Shown one piece after another: positions 1 through 40,050 of a stretch of 64,000 bases of DNA; positions within the stretch are counted from its first letter, which is position 1, and each line of letters starts with the position of its first letter. Under the pieces are notes generated by a model. It did no database searches, was not told where the DNA came from, and saw nothing but the letters and a program-made list of their open reading frames with translations. Source of the stretch: Engraulis encrasicolus (taxonomy: Eukaryota; Chordata; Actinopteri; Clupeiformes; Engraulidae); NCBI RefSeq assembly GCF_034702125.1, contig NC_085880.1, positions 8,914,677 through 8,978,676 on the forward strand, read 5' to 3'. Made by a program: the position numbers and the translations under genes.

Positions 1-314
1 GGGGGGCTTTCACATGACTTTGTCTTGGGCCCGGAAAAGTTGCCAGCGCCCCTGTAGCCAAAGACTGCAAACATTGCACTGCACTTCACTGTGCTGTACT
101 CCCCCTTCCAACCATGTTTTAATGGAGTGCTATTGGGTGTCTCTGCTTCATATGATATGGCCTAAAATGAGAATGACTCACTGAGTATATTACTACTTTG
201 GGGGAAGGAAAAGAAAAGGATGAGGCTGTTTTGTAGTTTGGGGGACTCTACAATACAATAGAGTGCTTTCATACAGAATGTGTGTCTGGTTGTGCATGTG
301 AGCTCACATCTCTT

Positions 315-510
<196 letters not shown>

Positions 511-692
511 ATATGAAAATACACGTGAGGCTGCACACACCCACGTACGAGTGGAGTGTGCGTGGAAACGTCCGAGGTCTGGGCATGAGGTGTTCTTAAC
601 CGCTGTTTAGGTGACGTGGTGCGGTGTGTTGTGGTGTGGTGTGTTTCCCTGGATACCGGAGTGATTCCCTGGATACCATTGTGTTTCCCTAG

Positions 693-25620
<24,928 letters not shown>

Positions 25621-26783
25621 GAGATGATGTTGCAGAGAAGGGGCGCATTGTCATGGGTCCTTTGCCTCTATGACACATTCTCATGTGCAGAGCACTGATA
25701 GACTGTGTTTTGATAGAGATGTTTATTTGCTTCATATTTATGCTCTGAAAACATGGAGGGACTCAATTTCCTGTTTTCATTTTCTTTTCTTTTTTTCATT
25801 ACGAGATGTTGTGTTTGCAGAGTTGCAAAATGAAAGACTTTCACTTTGTTTTTGTTTTGTTTTCTCACTCGAATTTTTACTTCAACTATCTTGACATAAT
25901 TAACTATTTTTTTTGTATGTATCATTTCCTCAGTCCTGAGGTTTCACCATGGTTACCATGGTAATCAGACGTCTCCTGGTTTTGAAATGTGTTTTGTGTG
26001 TTGTTGGTGTGTGTGTGTGTTATTGTTTACATTGTATTTTTCTCTCACAGATTCTTCTTCTTATTCTAAAGAAAACATAATTCAAACCACAAACCGCCAG
26101 TCTGTCTCGCTTGAGTCGTGTACACACTGTCTGAGTTAAGTTCTCCTTAAAGGCTGAAATTCCAACTCGGTTGGCTGAGGCTGCCGTCATGACTCGATGC
26201 TTTTACTGTGATGGTATCAGCGACAGTTTTTAGAGTTTGTGTCATTTCCAGCTAGTGCCTCACGAGTTCTCCAGCATACTGTTGTATAGTAGGCTACTAC
26301 ACGATTGTCTTGACTCATTCAGATGTGGTTTTATATGTATTATTTTATTTCCCCTATCTGATCAGAATACCCAGCGGTCAAACACATTAGAAAATCAAAA
26401 TGTGGCTCACAAAGCAAAACAAACAATTCATTTCATTCATTGCTGTGTGTGTGTGTGCGTGTGTGTAATCTTAAATCACATCAGCAAAGTCATTCTTTAT
26501 TACATTCATCACCACCACAGCTTCTGGACACACTTGGTCAAGGAACACACCAGGCTTTCTGTGGACACACAGCAGCTAACCACTGGTGGTGAGTGCTGTT
26601 CAACAGGACAATCACAGCAGACAGACCACAGGAAGCCATGTACAGTACTCTATGTCACAAAGATTGTCCTTTTGTCCCGTTTTATTTTTTATTATCTATT
26701 TTTGACAGTTTGATACTGTTTGTTTCTTGTGTTTGTATAATATTGATAACTCTGGTAACTGTCACTGCACAACTAATATTTGT

Positions 26784-26789
26784 AATAAA
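26784..26789 (+). terminator. Candidate polyadenylation signal of the spectrin/PH gene
   Basis: An AATAAA lies about 1.16 kb after the stop codon at 25620, in AT-rich unique sequence just before a long (GT)n tract. No other AATAAA was noticed in the intervening UTR, but I did not check every hexamer variant. Confidence 0.45.
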
Positions 26790-26928
26790 TCGATATTTTG
26801 TTTGAGAGATGCATTTCTGTTTCATTATGTTTTCCTACGGTTCAGCTGGACAAGTGTACGTCTTAACACTTGGTGCAGCACGGAGTCAAACAGAATTGTG
26901 ATCTGCTCTGTTCTTCTCTGATTTTGTT

Positions 26929-27346
<418 letters not shown>

Positions 27347-27399
27347 CTGGCCCCTTAGGCACAGGGGAAAGACTTCACACAGATGGGATTTCAAAGGCC

Positions 27400-30930
<3,531 letters not shown>

Positions 30931-30940
30931 TATGCTACAG

Positions 30941-31273
30941 CAGGGGTCCCCAAACTTTCTGGGTCAGAGGGCTACCAAGGGCTACCTGAGGGCTACTGAG
31001 AGCTACCCGAGGGCTACTTTTGTTCAAAATCCTCTACTGTTGTCTTGACATCATTGCCAAATCACACTAGATTGAATGATAATTTGTTTATAACTTATAA
31101 GGAAATATTCTTTATAGGCTAACTTATAATATTCTCATATTTACTGTAAATTAAGAAAAAGCATTAACTGTGACTAAAATCTTGTTGTCGTGTTTATTAA
31201 CATCCTTGGTGGGCACCTCAGAAGCACCTGGAGGGCTACTTTGCGCCCGCGGGCACCACGTTGGTGATGCCTG
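30941..31273. mobile_element. hAT-type MITE, 333 bp
   Basis: Begins CAGGGGTCCCCAAACTTTC, ends GGTGATGCCTG, and is flanked by TGCTACAG and TGCTAGAG, an 8-base duplication with one mismatch. It contains a tandem series of GGGCTACC/GAGGGCTAC units. It lies directly beside a LINE fragment. Confidence 0.8.
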
Positions 31274-31281
31274 TGCTAGAG

Positions 31282-31521
31282 CAATATTATCCTAATAGAT
31301 GTCTTAGGTCCTCAGAATCTCATCTACTGGTTGTGCCTAGGGTCAAATCCAGACAGGGTGACAAGGCATTTAGTCATTATGCTGTCAAATGCTGGAACCA
31401 GCTTCCTGTCCAAATTAGAACACCTCCAACAGTATCTTGTAGTTCATCCTTTTTTAATGCATTACATTATAAATGCACCTTGACACATTTTCATCTATGC
31501 AAAGCAGACAAGATAAAGTAA
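31282..31521 (+). pseudogene. 3' end of a non-LTR retrotransposon reverse-transcriptase ORF (fragment)
   Basis: The open frame reads LRSSESHLLVVPRVK, then GDKAFSHYAVKCWNQLP and a Ser/Phe-rich end. The order 'RSS..LLVVPR...GD+AFS..A.+.WN.LP..IR' is the usual C-terminal end of fish LINE ORF2 proteins (Rex1/L2-like). Only this end remains. It is truncated on the 5' side and abuts a hAT-type MITE. Confidence 0.7.
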
Positions 31522-32105
31522 TAAAGACATGCGTCTACTGTTATCAAGTAGATTTAAACATGTCAGTAAGAGAAAGTATTGTGTGTGTGTGTGTGTGTGT
31601 GTGCGCGTGTGTGTGTGTCCGTGCATGAGTGTGTGTGTGTCTTTGAGTGCACGCATATCCAATGTGTATCTCTGTGTGTGTGTCTGCTCCTGGCAAAAAC
31701 AATTAACGTGCAAAACCTAAAAGGGAAAAAAATGCCAGCTTTTTTTCTTTCTTTTTGTGCCCAAGGCTACTCTTAATTTGCCAGTACTGCCACAGATGGA
31801 TGCGCTGAATACAAGATTCCACCCCTCAAGGTCTCCAGTTACCTCTTATCCACAGCTGAGCTCAGCTGCCTGCTTGCATGCCTAGACTCCCTCTTGCCTC
31901 TCCTCTCCTCTCTTTTCTTCTCTTCTTGCCTCTCCTGTCCTCTCCTCTCCTCTCTTCTCTTCTTTTCTCGTCTTGCCTCTCCTCTCCTCTCCTCCCCTAC
32001 TCTCCGTGATGCACTGCAGATGACCCTTTCACCTCCAGTAGTGCGTGGGAAAGGCCGGAAAGCAGGAGGGAGGAGGAGGGGAACACAGGTGAAAAAGTCA
32101 GGCAG

Positions 32106-32345
<240 letters not shown>

Positions 32346-32688
32346 TCCTGACCTCTCTCTGTGTTGTGTGTGTGTGTGTATGTATACAGTTTGTGTGTTT
32401 ACAGCCACAGCTGGAGATCCACTGTCACCTTTATGTTTACAGCCCTCTGCTCTGCCCCTCCACCTCATACCCTTTCTTCATCTCTCCCTCCCTCCTCCTT
32501 CACTCCCTCTCTCCATTTATCTCCATGCTGCATGGGGTCTCTCCGTTGGTCGGCTTTGATGCGAGACTTCAAAGGTGAAACCCAACACCGCTGTTTTTAC
32601 AGGAGCTGGTGGGGACGGTCAGTGGCATCATGGCCCTCTGTGGTGGCGTTGCTATTGTATGCTCAAGTGCCTGGCCAATGGTCAGGAC

Positions 32689-32879
32689 CAGTGTTGCCAG
32701 AGGTATCTGTTCAAATGCCGCCGAAAAGGTGCTCAAAAACTGCCAAGAGGCGCTAAATTCTGCCAAATTTCAACAAATTGCATTTATCTCTATGGGCATA
32801 AAACCCATTGCCGTTTACCCACAGGTGGCCATTCCAAGCAGCCCAATTGGGCGGGTAACCGCCCAATCTGGCAACACTG
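32689..32879. mobile_element. hAT-type MITE, 191 bp (second relative at 2705-2900)
   Basis: Ends CAGTGTTGCCAG and CTGGCAACACTG are perfect inverted repeats, flanked by exact 8-base duplications GTCAGGAC (32681-32688 and 32880-32887). A diverged relative (cagggttgccag to tggcaacactg, sharing AAGCAGCCCAATTGGGCG) occupies about 2705-2900 in the intron after exon 2 of the spectrin/PH gene. Confidence 0.9.
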
Positions 32880-34116
32880 GTCAGGACTCAGGGCTAGGAT
32901 GGAGATAAAAGCCTCTTGCATTGCGGCCACTGGCTGCAGTGATATCACCTTACACGACTACTTTTAAGATGAATGCCTGTGAGCTTAAGAAGTGAGTGTT
33001 TACAACACCTCTGTGAACCATTGTGGAATGTTTTCAAGTCTTATTTAGGATTTTTTGTAATCTCCATGGTAACAATTGAAGGTTTAAGAACTGAAACAAA
33101 AGTTGGCGCCACTGGTGTGCTTCCACAAACAGTTTTAGGATTAAAGGCTTTTTTAGAAGCAGTGTGGTGTCACAATTGCCACTTTATTTCTGCTATTTGA
33201 CTTTTCTTTCGGTCCGTTGAGTGGCTACTCACCAAGTGAACAGAGCAGCTCAGCAGGAATGATGTTAGTCTGTACTTTAAAAAGATGTAACAAAAGGTAA
33301 GCTGATTGGCAGCGGGTTAAAGGTCAGTGCTACGCTGGAGGGTCTATTTTCCTTCCTGGCGTCAACTTTCTGCATGAAATACTAAGCTAATGTGTCTATA
33401 GTATATTGATAAGATGTGCAATATTCATCATATGAACATCTATGGATTGGGCAATGCCAAATGCCACATACAAACATCTGTATAAATCTTTTGTTTGCTG
33501 TTAACCATCAACTAATTGGAATCGTGATGTTTTATCCTGAAGGATTGCACATACAGACACTACTACGTAACTACACTAAATAAAATAAGTTATGAAGAAA
33601 AATATCAACCACTCTCCTTCGCACATATCCCCAAACTGCTATACTTCTACTCCTGCAGATTAAACTAGCCCCTGGATCAAACAGTTTATCGGGCAATATG
33701 GTAGTACGCAGTGAGGGCCCTTTCATGGGAGTGGGGTGGGCAACTGGAGTGGCTGCTAAGCTTCCACTCCTCTGCTCCTGCCTGCTCACCAGCAGCGAGC
33801 GCGAGTGTAGCTCAGTGATATGGAAATCAGTCTGCATGCCGCCCAATTCATTTCATTGTGCCCCACTCTCCTCCCCCCTTCCCCCTCGCTCACCCTCTAA
33901 GCTCATTCACCAAAGCCTTTTCTCTAAAGTGTCCCGAAGAGAATTGCTAGCGGTGGGTGCCATTGTAGTGTACACATATCAGGCATTCAGGGGGATCATG
34001 TACTCCACAGTTCCCCTCCCACCCCTTCATGCACCCCATTCCCATCCCCACCCGATCCTCCATCACCAGCCCCAAGTAGGTCTACTATACAGCCCCCTAC
34101 CACTTTTCATCTACAC

Positions 34117-34393
34117 CAGTGCTTCTCAAGCTTTTTTTTAAACAAATGCTCCATTGGCCTCATCATAAGCCTGCCAACGCCCCCTTGACCTCATCATAAG
34201 CCTGACAATGCCCCCTTGACCTCATCACAAGCCTGACAAGCCCCCACCCCCTAGTATTAAAAAAATTAAACAGGACTAATGTCCCCCAATGGGAACTAAG
34301 CTTTGCCCCCTCTAAGCTGTATCCTTCTCAAAGCCCCCCTAGGGCACCTCAACGCCACCTGGGGGACTGTACCACCCCTGTTGAGAAACACTA
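34117..34393. mobile_element. hAT-type MITE with internal 32-bp tandem units
   Basis: Begins CAGTGCTTCTCAAG, ends GTTGAGAAACACTA, and is flanked by ATCTACAC and ATCTACAA. Inside, a unit containing CTTGACCTCATCATAAGCC occurs about three times. The same family occurs in the opposite direction at 63680-63854. Confidence 0.85.
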
Positions 34394-34719
34394 ATCTACA
34401 ACCATGCCTCCACCCCCAGCTTCATCCACACCCTTTATCCTTCCACTGCCCACCCTCCACCACCAGCCCCATACCCACTCCTCAATCAGTCATTCAATCC
34501 CCATGTAGGCCCACAACACCACTCCCCCTCCCACCCTTCACCCACCCACATCCCTCCATCCCCACCTCCACCCCCACTCTTTATCCCTCCATACCCCACC
34601 CCAGCCTCTGCCCCATCCCTTACCCTGCAGAGGCCCCTTAAGGGCCTTGCCATCTGTATTCATGGGCAAAAACATGTTGATGTTTAAAGGCGGGAGAGAG
34701 AGAGAGGGCCCCATGGGAG

Positions 34720-35270
34720 CCCAGATAATCACCGCTTGGAGATTTCTGTGAGCTCACAGATAGAGAAGACTCATGAAATAAATATATATCTATGGTTTAT
34801 TATCTTCCCCTCTTTGTGTCATATCAGTCACACACAAACCCGTGTGGAGGTCGTTTTGAAAAGGGACTACAAATCGGGCTCTTAGAAGTTGCATATAAGA
34901 AGCCTTGGTTGGTAAGCATAAGCCTTCTCTATTTATGCTGACAGATGGGCAGTGCTTGGCATATAACATGATTTGAAAGCGAATGCATGAATTGAACATG
35001 AAATATGAATGGCTTTGGACATTGAAGAGCAAAAGGGCGGTGGATGGGGCTCCGTTAGCACCCCTTCCTTGCACGTGTCTGATAAAAAGGCAGTTACCGC
35101 CTGCCATAATCCCTTTAGGACTGACAAAGGAATATGATTTCTTATCCGAGCCCACAATTATTAAGGGAAAAAAGAGCTTACTGACCACTTCAAGGTATAA
35201 GACACAAACCATTGCCATACAAAAAACTCTACACAACCTACACAGACATATAGTAAACATTTTTTCTTGA
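34720..35270. other. Repeat-free intergenic block
   Basis: About 550 bases with no tandem repeats or transposon ends, rich in homeobox-like and GATA-like words (TGATAA, AATTATTAAG, ATGAATTGAAC). No convincing coding frame. Confidence 0.35.
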
Positions 35271-37330
35271 ATAAGCCAGGAACCATCTATCTTTCTGTCT
35301 GTTTTATGTCATAAGAGGTATCCTCGCCATTGAGAGGAGACCATGATGAACCATCATCCATCTCTAGCTTGTTCTGTTATGTAAACCATCTGTGCCGCCA
35401 CTGCAGGGAGTGTGGCACTCTCCCAGAGATGACAGGCCTGTACAGGCAGACAGGCGACCCCTACTCCACCTCCTGTAGAGCACCTCCACTTTACACACAC
35501 ACACACACACACACACGCACGCACGCACACACACATGCATGAAGAATTTTGCTGTTATCAGACTGCAGCTCAAAGTTATACAAAATGGCTCTCAGAAAAA
35601 TGGCTTTCAGTGTCAAATCTGGCCTTATATGCTCTTAGTAAAATTGCAATTGCAATGTGCTTCATTTGTCTAATTCTGATGTTAGTGATAGCCTGTCTGA
35701 TTTTAGCAGCTACCCTATAGAAAATTTGGTAAATGTGGCCAGTGCTAATCGTTCTGGACAATGCCATAGGGGAACCTACTTCTGTTCCTTAAGGAGCCAG
35801 TGAAAAATCTTTTTTCCACTTTATTTAATGTACCATTTTGCACCAATGTGACATAACAGTCCCAGTAACATCTTAGGCTCTCCAAAGAATCATCAGGGGA
35901 ACGAACTGAAGTAGCATAGTTATTTTTCTCAGTGTGAACTGTGTATTTTGGTGGACTGTCTCTCCATTAGCAACCATTGATTGAACACATTGATGGTTGA
36001 GTGAGTGGAGTGAGTGAACACTGGCAAGAGAGGGGCACCACTGACGCAAATCCTGCCTGGCTCTGCAAAAAGCCACGCTGTGCTATATCAGCTGGCCATG
36101 ACTAATGATCCAACATCACTTACTCACTTCTTCCAACTTTACGAATACCACCAACCTTGTTCACGGGTAAAATGTGTGGCTAGGTTGTGTGTGTGTGTGA
36201 AGGAGAGAGAGAGAGAGAAAGAAAGAGAAATGAGTTAAGTGTGTGTGAATGAGAGAGTGTGTGTTAAGTGGCAAGTGTGAGTAAGGAGGAAAATCCTGAG
36301 AAGTAATTGCCCTCCGAGGTAATGAACATGCAAAACAAGCCTTTTAGCTTTCCAGCCGCGCTGGAGAAAGCTGAGCATGTCCGTTTTCTGACATTTTAAC
36401 AGTGAAAGAGCAGAGACGAAATCTGAGACTGGAACAGATGAACATGATTCTTTACTTGGTGATTTAAAAAAAGCAGTGGCATAGTGCAGCCTATGTGTGT
36501 TTCTGAGCAGTTGCTGAGATGGCATTGATGCTTATAGTGTAGTCATAAATGGAGGTTCCGTGACCAACCTCTGGCAACAATGTTTTGATGATTGATTTGA
36601 CCTCTATGGACCCTTTATAAAAGATTTAGCCCCCATGTCCCTCGCAAAAATCCCGGGCTTTTTTGCTAGAGAGCCAAATTCAAAATGGCGTCCGACGGCA
36701 TCTCTAAAAAATAACTTTTGATCTGAATGACCTAGAATCATGTATGAAGGCACTTTTTCATATAAGTCAACCATGAGGATTCCAAATCTGACATCATTTT
36801 GGTAATAAAACTTCGTTTTGACATCGAAATTCAAGATGGCCGCCATCTAGAACCGTTATTTTCGACCTTTTTAGGCCGTCACCGCCCAAAATTATCATAT
36901 TTGGACTGGGAACCTCCCAATTTGGGTGACTCCATTTCTCATGTAAAGATATTGAGAGAATAGCTGATCTACAAGCACAGAATTTCTCACATTGGGAGGC
37001 GTAGTGGGCTTGTAGATGGGCTATTTTAACAATGTGTCTTTTTTAATAGGCTATTATTTGACAATTCGGCTGATATTTTAGCATTGTTTGATGATTACTT
37101 TGGATGCAGTGATGGTCTTTCACTTTGAGAGTCCTTACATCATGACCCCCCCCCCCCCAAACAGTGGGTCTTGACCCACAGGTTGAGAACCACTTATCAA
37201 GTAGAAAAACCCTTCACATTTCACATTTTCCAAGCATTCTTGCACAGAGAGGCCCGTTGAGGATCTCCCTCCACCCTGTTTTGATTTAAGAATCCTATCT
37301 TGCTCTAATTGGCATAGGCATGATCTGGAG

Positions 37331-37670
37331 CAGGGTTTCCCAAACTAGGGGTGCGCGGCCTGCCTTAAGGGGGTGCGCGAGCTGAATAGAGCAATGGAGG
37401 ATATGGTAGTTTTTTATCCAGTATTAATGAACATTAAGTAGTTTTTAATTGTATGGTGCATTGTATGCTGGAAGGGTCCATCTGAAGTGTAGTTTAGTTC
37501 CAAGACTACTGGAAAAGAGGATTCCCCAAAACCGCTGTGCATAATGTGCAGTGAATGAGCAGTGAATACTTGTGAGGCCATCAGCACACGAAAATATTTG
37601 CTCAGGGGGTGAGCGAATCACATTGAAATGTACAAGGGGGTGCGCAGGGAAAAAACTTTGGGAACACCTG
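37331..37670. mobile_element. hAT-type MITE in left arm of the palindrome
   Basis: Ends read CAGGGTTTCCCAAAC and GTTTGGGAACACCTG-like (aactttgggaacacctg), and an exact 8-base duplication ATCTGGAG flanks it (37323-37330 and 37671-37678). It is 340 bases long with no coding capacity, and absent from the equivalent place in the right arm, so it arrived after the palindrome formed. Confidence 0.9.
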
Positions 37671-38206
37671 ATCTGGAGGATGGGAACTCCATCAGCAGAA
37701 AATTGGCAGAGACAGGACGGCACCCTATAGTAGGTCGGGCTATGCCCAAAAGCTGTCATGCATCATCCTTGCCTTCTCATGCTCCCAGTATCATCGGTGC
37801 CAATGATCCCTACGATACACTATACTTAACAAAAGAAGACGAACGAGACCTGTACATACATGGTAATGCACATACATACACATGAAATTGACAAGTCTTT
37901 CAAAAGGTTATTGTGTAGTGTCAAAAACAAGAAAAATATGCACCATTGAGCAGTCTGAAGCTCTTCACTGTTAATGATGGTCAATGACAGTCAGGTTGTA
38001 GTGGCCCTGTTGTTATTGATGCAGCTGATATACCGATGTCTACGGCAGCTTCCTGGCATCCTAAGCATTAAGAGAGACAAAGAGACGGTCCTCTTCTGTG
38101 ACCTTTTGACAGAAGAGATGGCAGACAGCCTGTAAAACAGTGTAGCTGCACAATGCCATGATGCCAACTCAAGGTTCTATGAAAAAGGAAAATCATCAGT
38201 GTATGA

Positions 38207-38575
38207 GCTCCCAGGGTCACCCCTATGTTGCCCGGGAGCTATGTTCCCCGAGTCCTATGTCCCCCCGCCACCGGGGAACTTAGAACCCTTTTTTTCAAAA
38301 AGGGGTTCTATTCTTGCTGCTTCCAAGTAGACTGCTGCCGCATGACTAGCGAGGGTTGTTGTTAGTTACGGTTAGGGTTAGGCTGTCACTGTTCGCAAAC
38401 TTGACATGAAATACGCATGGCAACCGTTCGTGCAAGAGATATGCATGTGAAGCATCCATACAATGCGGGGAACATGGGACCCTTTTGAGAAAAAGGGTCG
38501 GTAGTTCCTCAGTCCCATACAAAGACCGGGGAATACAGGACCCGGGGAAGCTATACGCTATACTCTCAACCATGT
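38207..38575. repeat. GGGGAAC-motif insertion in the palindrome loop
   Basis: Between the end of the left arm and the nuclease-like coding remnant lies a segment with repeated, mutually inverted motifs: ATGTTCCCCGAG, CACCGGGGAACTTAG, CGGGGAACATGGGACCC and CCGGGGAATACAGGACCC. There are also paired hairpins (ACCCTTTTTTTCAAAAAGGGGT). Its right edge cuts the coding remnant directly after the GHG-like codons. I read it as a separate unclassified repeat inserted in the loop. Confidence 0.5.
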
Positions 38576-39040
38576 TTGAGTGGCGATGGGTGGTTCTTTA
38601 GTGTGGGGTGGCACACTAGATACGGCAAGTAGTTGGGACAGAGTTGGCATAAGCTGTCTGCATATGGAGGGAGACAGATAAAAGACTCTCTTCATGGTCT
38701 TCGACTTGGAAGCACAGGCTTCAGCCATGGTGCTACTTTTCTTGTCTGCATAGATCATCTGTATCGTGAACACAAGCAGCTGTTGTGAACAGAGAGTAAC
38801 CGAGAGTTGCTGCCTTGCCACAGAGCTCTTTATCACCTTATCATGTACTGATGATTTTCCTTTTTCATAGAACCCTACAGGTAAGTTGGCATCACAGCCT
38901 GTAAAATAGTGTAGCTGCACAATGCAGTCTGCCATCTCTTGTCAGCAGGTCATGGAAGAGGACAGTCTCTTCGTTTCTCTTAATGCTTAGCATGCCAGGA
39001 AGCTGCCGTAGACATCGGTATCAGCTGCATCAATAACAAC
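38575..39040 (-). pseudogene. Broken XPG/FEN-like nuclease-type gene inside the palindrome
   Basis: Read on the minus strand with at least two frame breaks, the stretch gives VVIDAADTDVYG, then MADCIVQLHYFTGCDA, GFYEKGKSSVHDKV, YADKKSSTMAEA and, after a frameshift, NYLPYLVCHPTLKNHPSPLKHG. From memory this series matches a repeat-associated protein family common in fish and other animals. The DTDV and TGCDxxxGFYxKGK elements look like the acidic and helix-two-turn-helix motifs of XPG/FEN nucleases (GCDYxxGxxGxG). The left arm carries the 5' part of the same gene on the plus strand (about 37975-38206), with a stop after MADSL. The function assignment is inference; no intact frame remains. Confidence 0.55.
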
Positions 39041-39106
39041 AGGGCCACTACAACCTGACTGTCATTGACCATCATAAACAGTGAAGAGCTTCAGACTGCT
39101 CAATGG

Positions 39107-39265
39107 CAGGGCCGGAGCTATAGGGAGGGCGAGCAGGGCATTTGCCCCTGGGCCCAGGGTGCCCTTGCATTAGTGGTGGGGGCCCAATTGTGATCATGTC
39201 AGGTCATATAGGGGGCCCGATAAGTGTTTTGCCCTAGGGCCCTGCGTACAATTGTTCCGCCACTG
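39107..39265. mobile_element. hAT-type MITE, 159 bp, in right arm
   Basis: Starts CAGGGCCGGAGC, ends GTTCCGCCACTG, and is flanked by the exact 8-base duplication CTCAATGG (39099-39106 and 39266-39273). The empty site is preserved in the left arm near 37945, which confirms the insertion. Confidence 0.9.
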
Positions 39266-39587
39266 CTCAATGGTGTAGTCTTTTTCTTGTTTTTGACACT
39301 ACACAATAACATTTTGAAAGACTTGGCAGATGGGAACTTGTCAATTTCATGTGTATGTATGTGCATTACCATGTATGCGCAGGTCCCGTTCGTCTTCTTT
39401 TGTTAAGTATGGTGTATCGTACTAGGGATCACTGGCACCGATGATACTGGGAGCATGAGAAGGCAAGGATGATGGATAACAGCTTTTGGGCATAGCCCAA
39501 CCTACTTGTAACGGGTGCCGTCCTGTGCCTGCCAATCTTCTGCTGATGGAGTTCCCATCCTCCAGATCATGCCTATGTCAATTAGAG

Positions 39588-40050
39588 CAGAGTTTCTCAA
39601 AGTGGGGCGCAAGCCTTCCTGGGGGGGCGCGGAGGCATCACAGTGTGACATCTGCCACCGCCACCCACCCCCCACACCCCCCAAAAAAAAGATTTCCTAT
39701 ATGGCCAATAAGCCAATATGTTTAAACAAGCCCCCCTCACCAACATTATATTATTCATTGTCATTGATTTGAATAGAATAGGAAATGAACACACATCTAC
39801 ACTGCATTCGACTGCAGTCCCTCTTTGTTTTATCTCACCTTTCCTTTAATTCTGCGCAGCAATCGCAAAATCAGTTTGCGCAAGTACTGCTTTTGCTTAG
39901 AAACCATTTATTTACTAATTTACCTCAGGTCAGACATAACTATGATTGCGCCAGCCAGAAGTGATTTTTACTCCACAAAAGGGGGGAGAGGCCACGGAGG
40001 CATCCAGACCCTCTGAGGGGCAAATGATGGGAAAAGTTTGAGAACGGCTG
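39588..40050. mobile_element. hAT-type MITE, 463 bp, in right arm
   Basis: Starts CAGAGTTTCTCAAAGTGGGG, ends AAAGTTTGAGAACGGCTG, and is flanked by the exact 8-base duplication AATTAGAG (39580-39587 and 40051-40058). The left arm shows the uninterrupted target sequence (ctctaatt), about 20 bases from where its own MITE inserted. Confidence 0.9.

Noticed and set aside
33698..34141. 147-residue open frame
   Set aside because: Pro/Ser/His-rich, crosses into the MITE at 34117, shows no splice context and resembles nothing known.
36604..36846. An 80-residue open frame present in both palindrome arms (also 40698-40940 on the other strand)
   Set aside because: The two copies differ at about 10 of 243 bases, and six residues change. 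That ratio is what neutral drift gives, and the frame resembles no known protein. It is kept open only by the short divergence time.
38365..38380. Telomere-like TTAGGGTTAGG
   Set aside because: Only two units inside a repeat; too short to suggest an interstitial telomere array.
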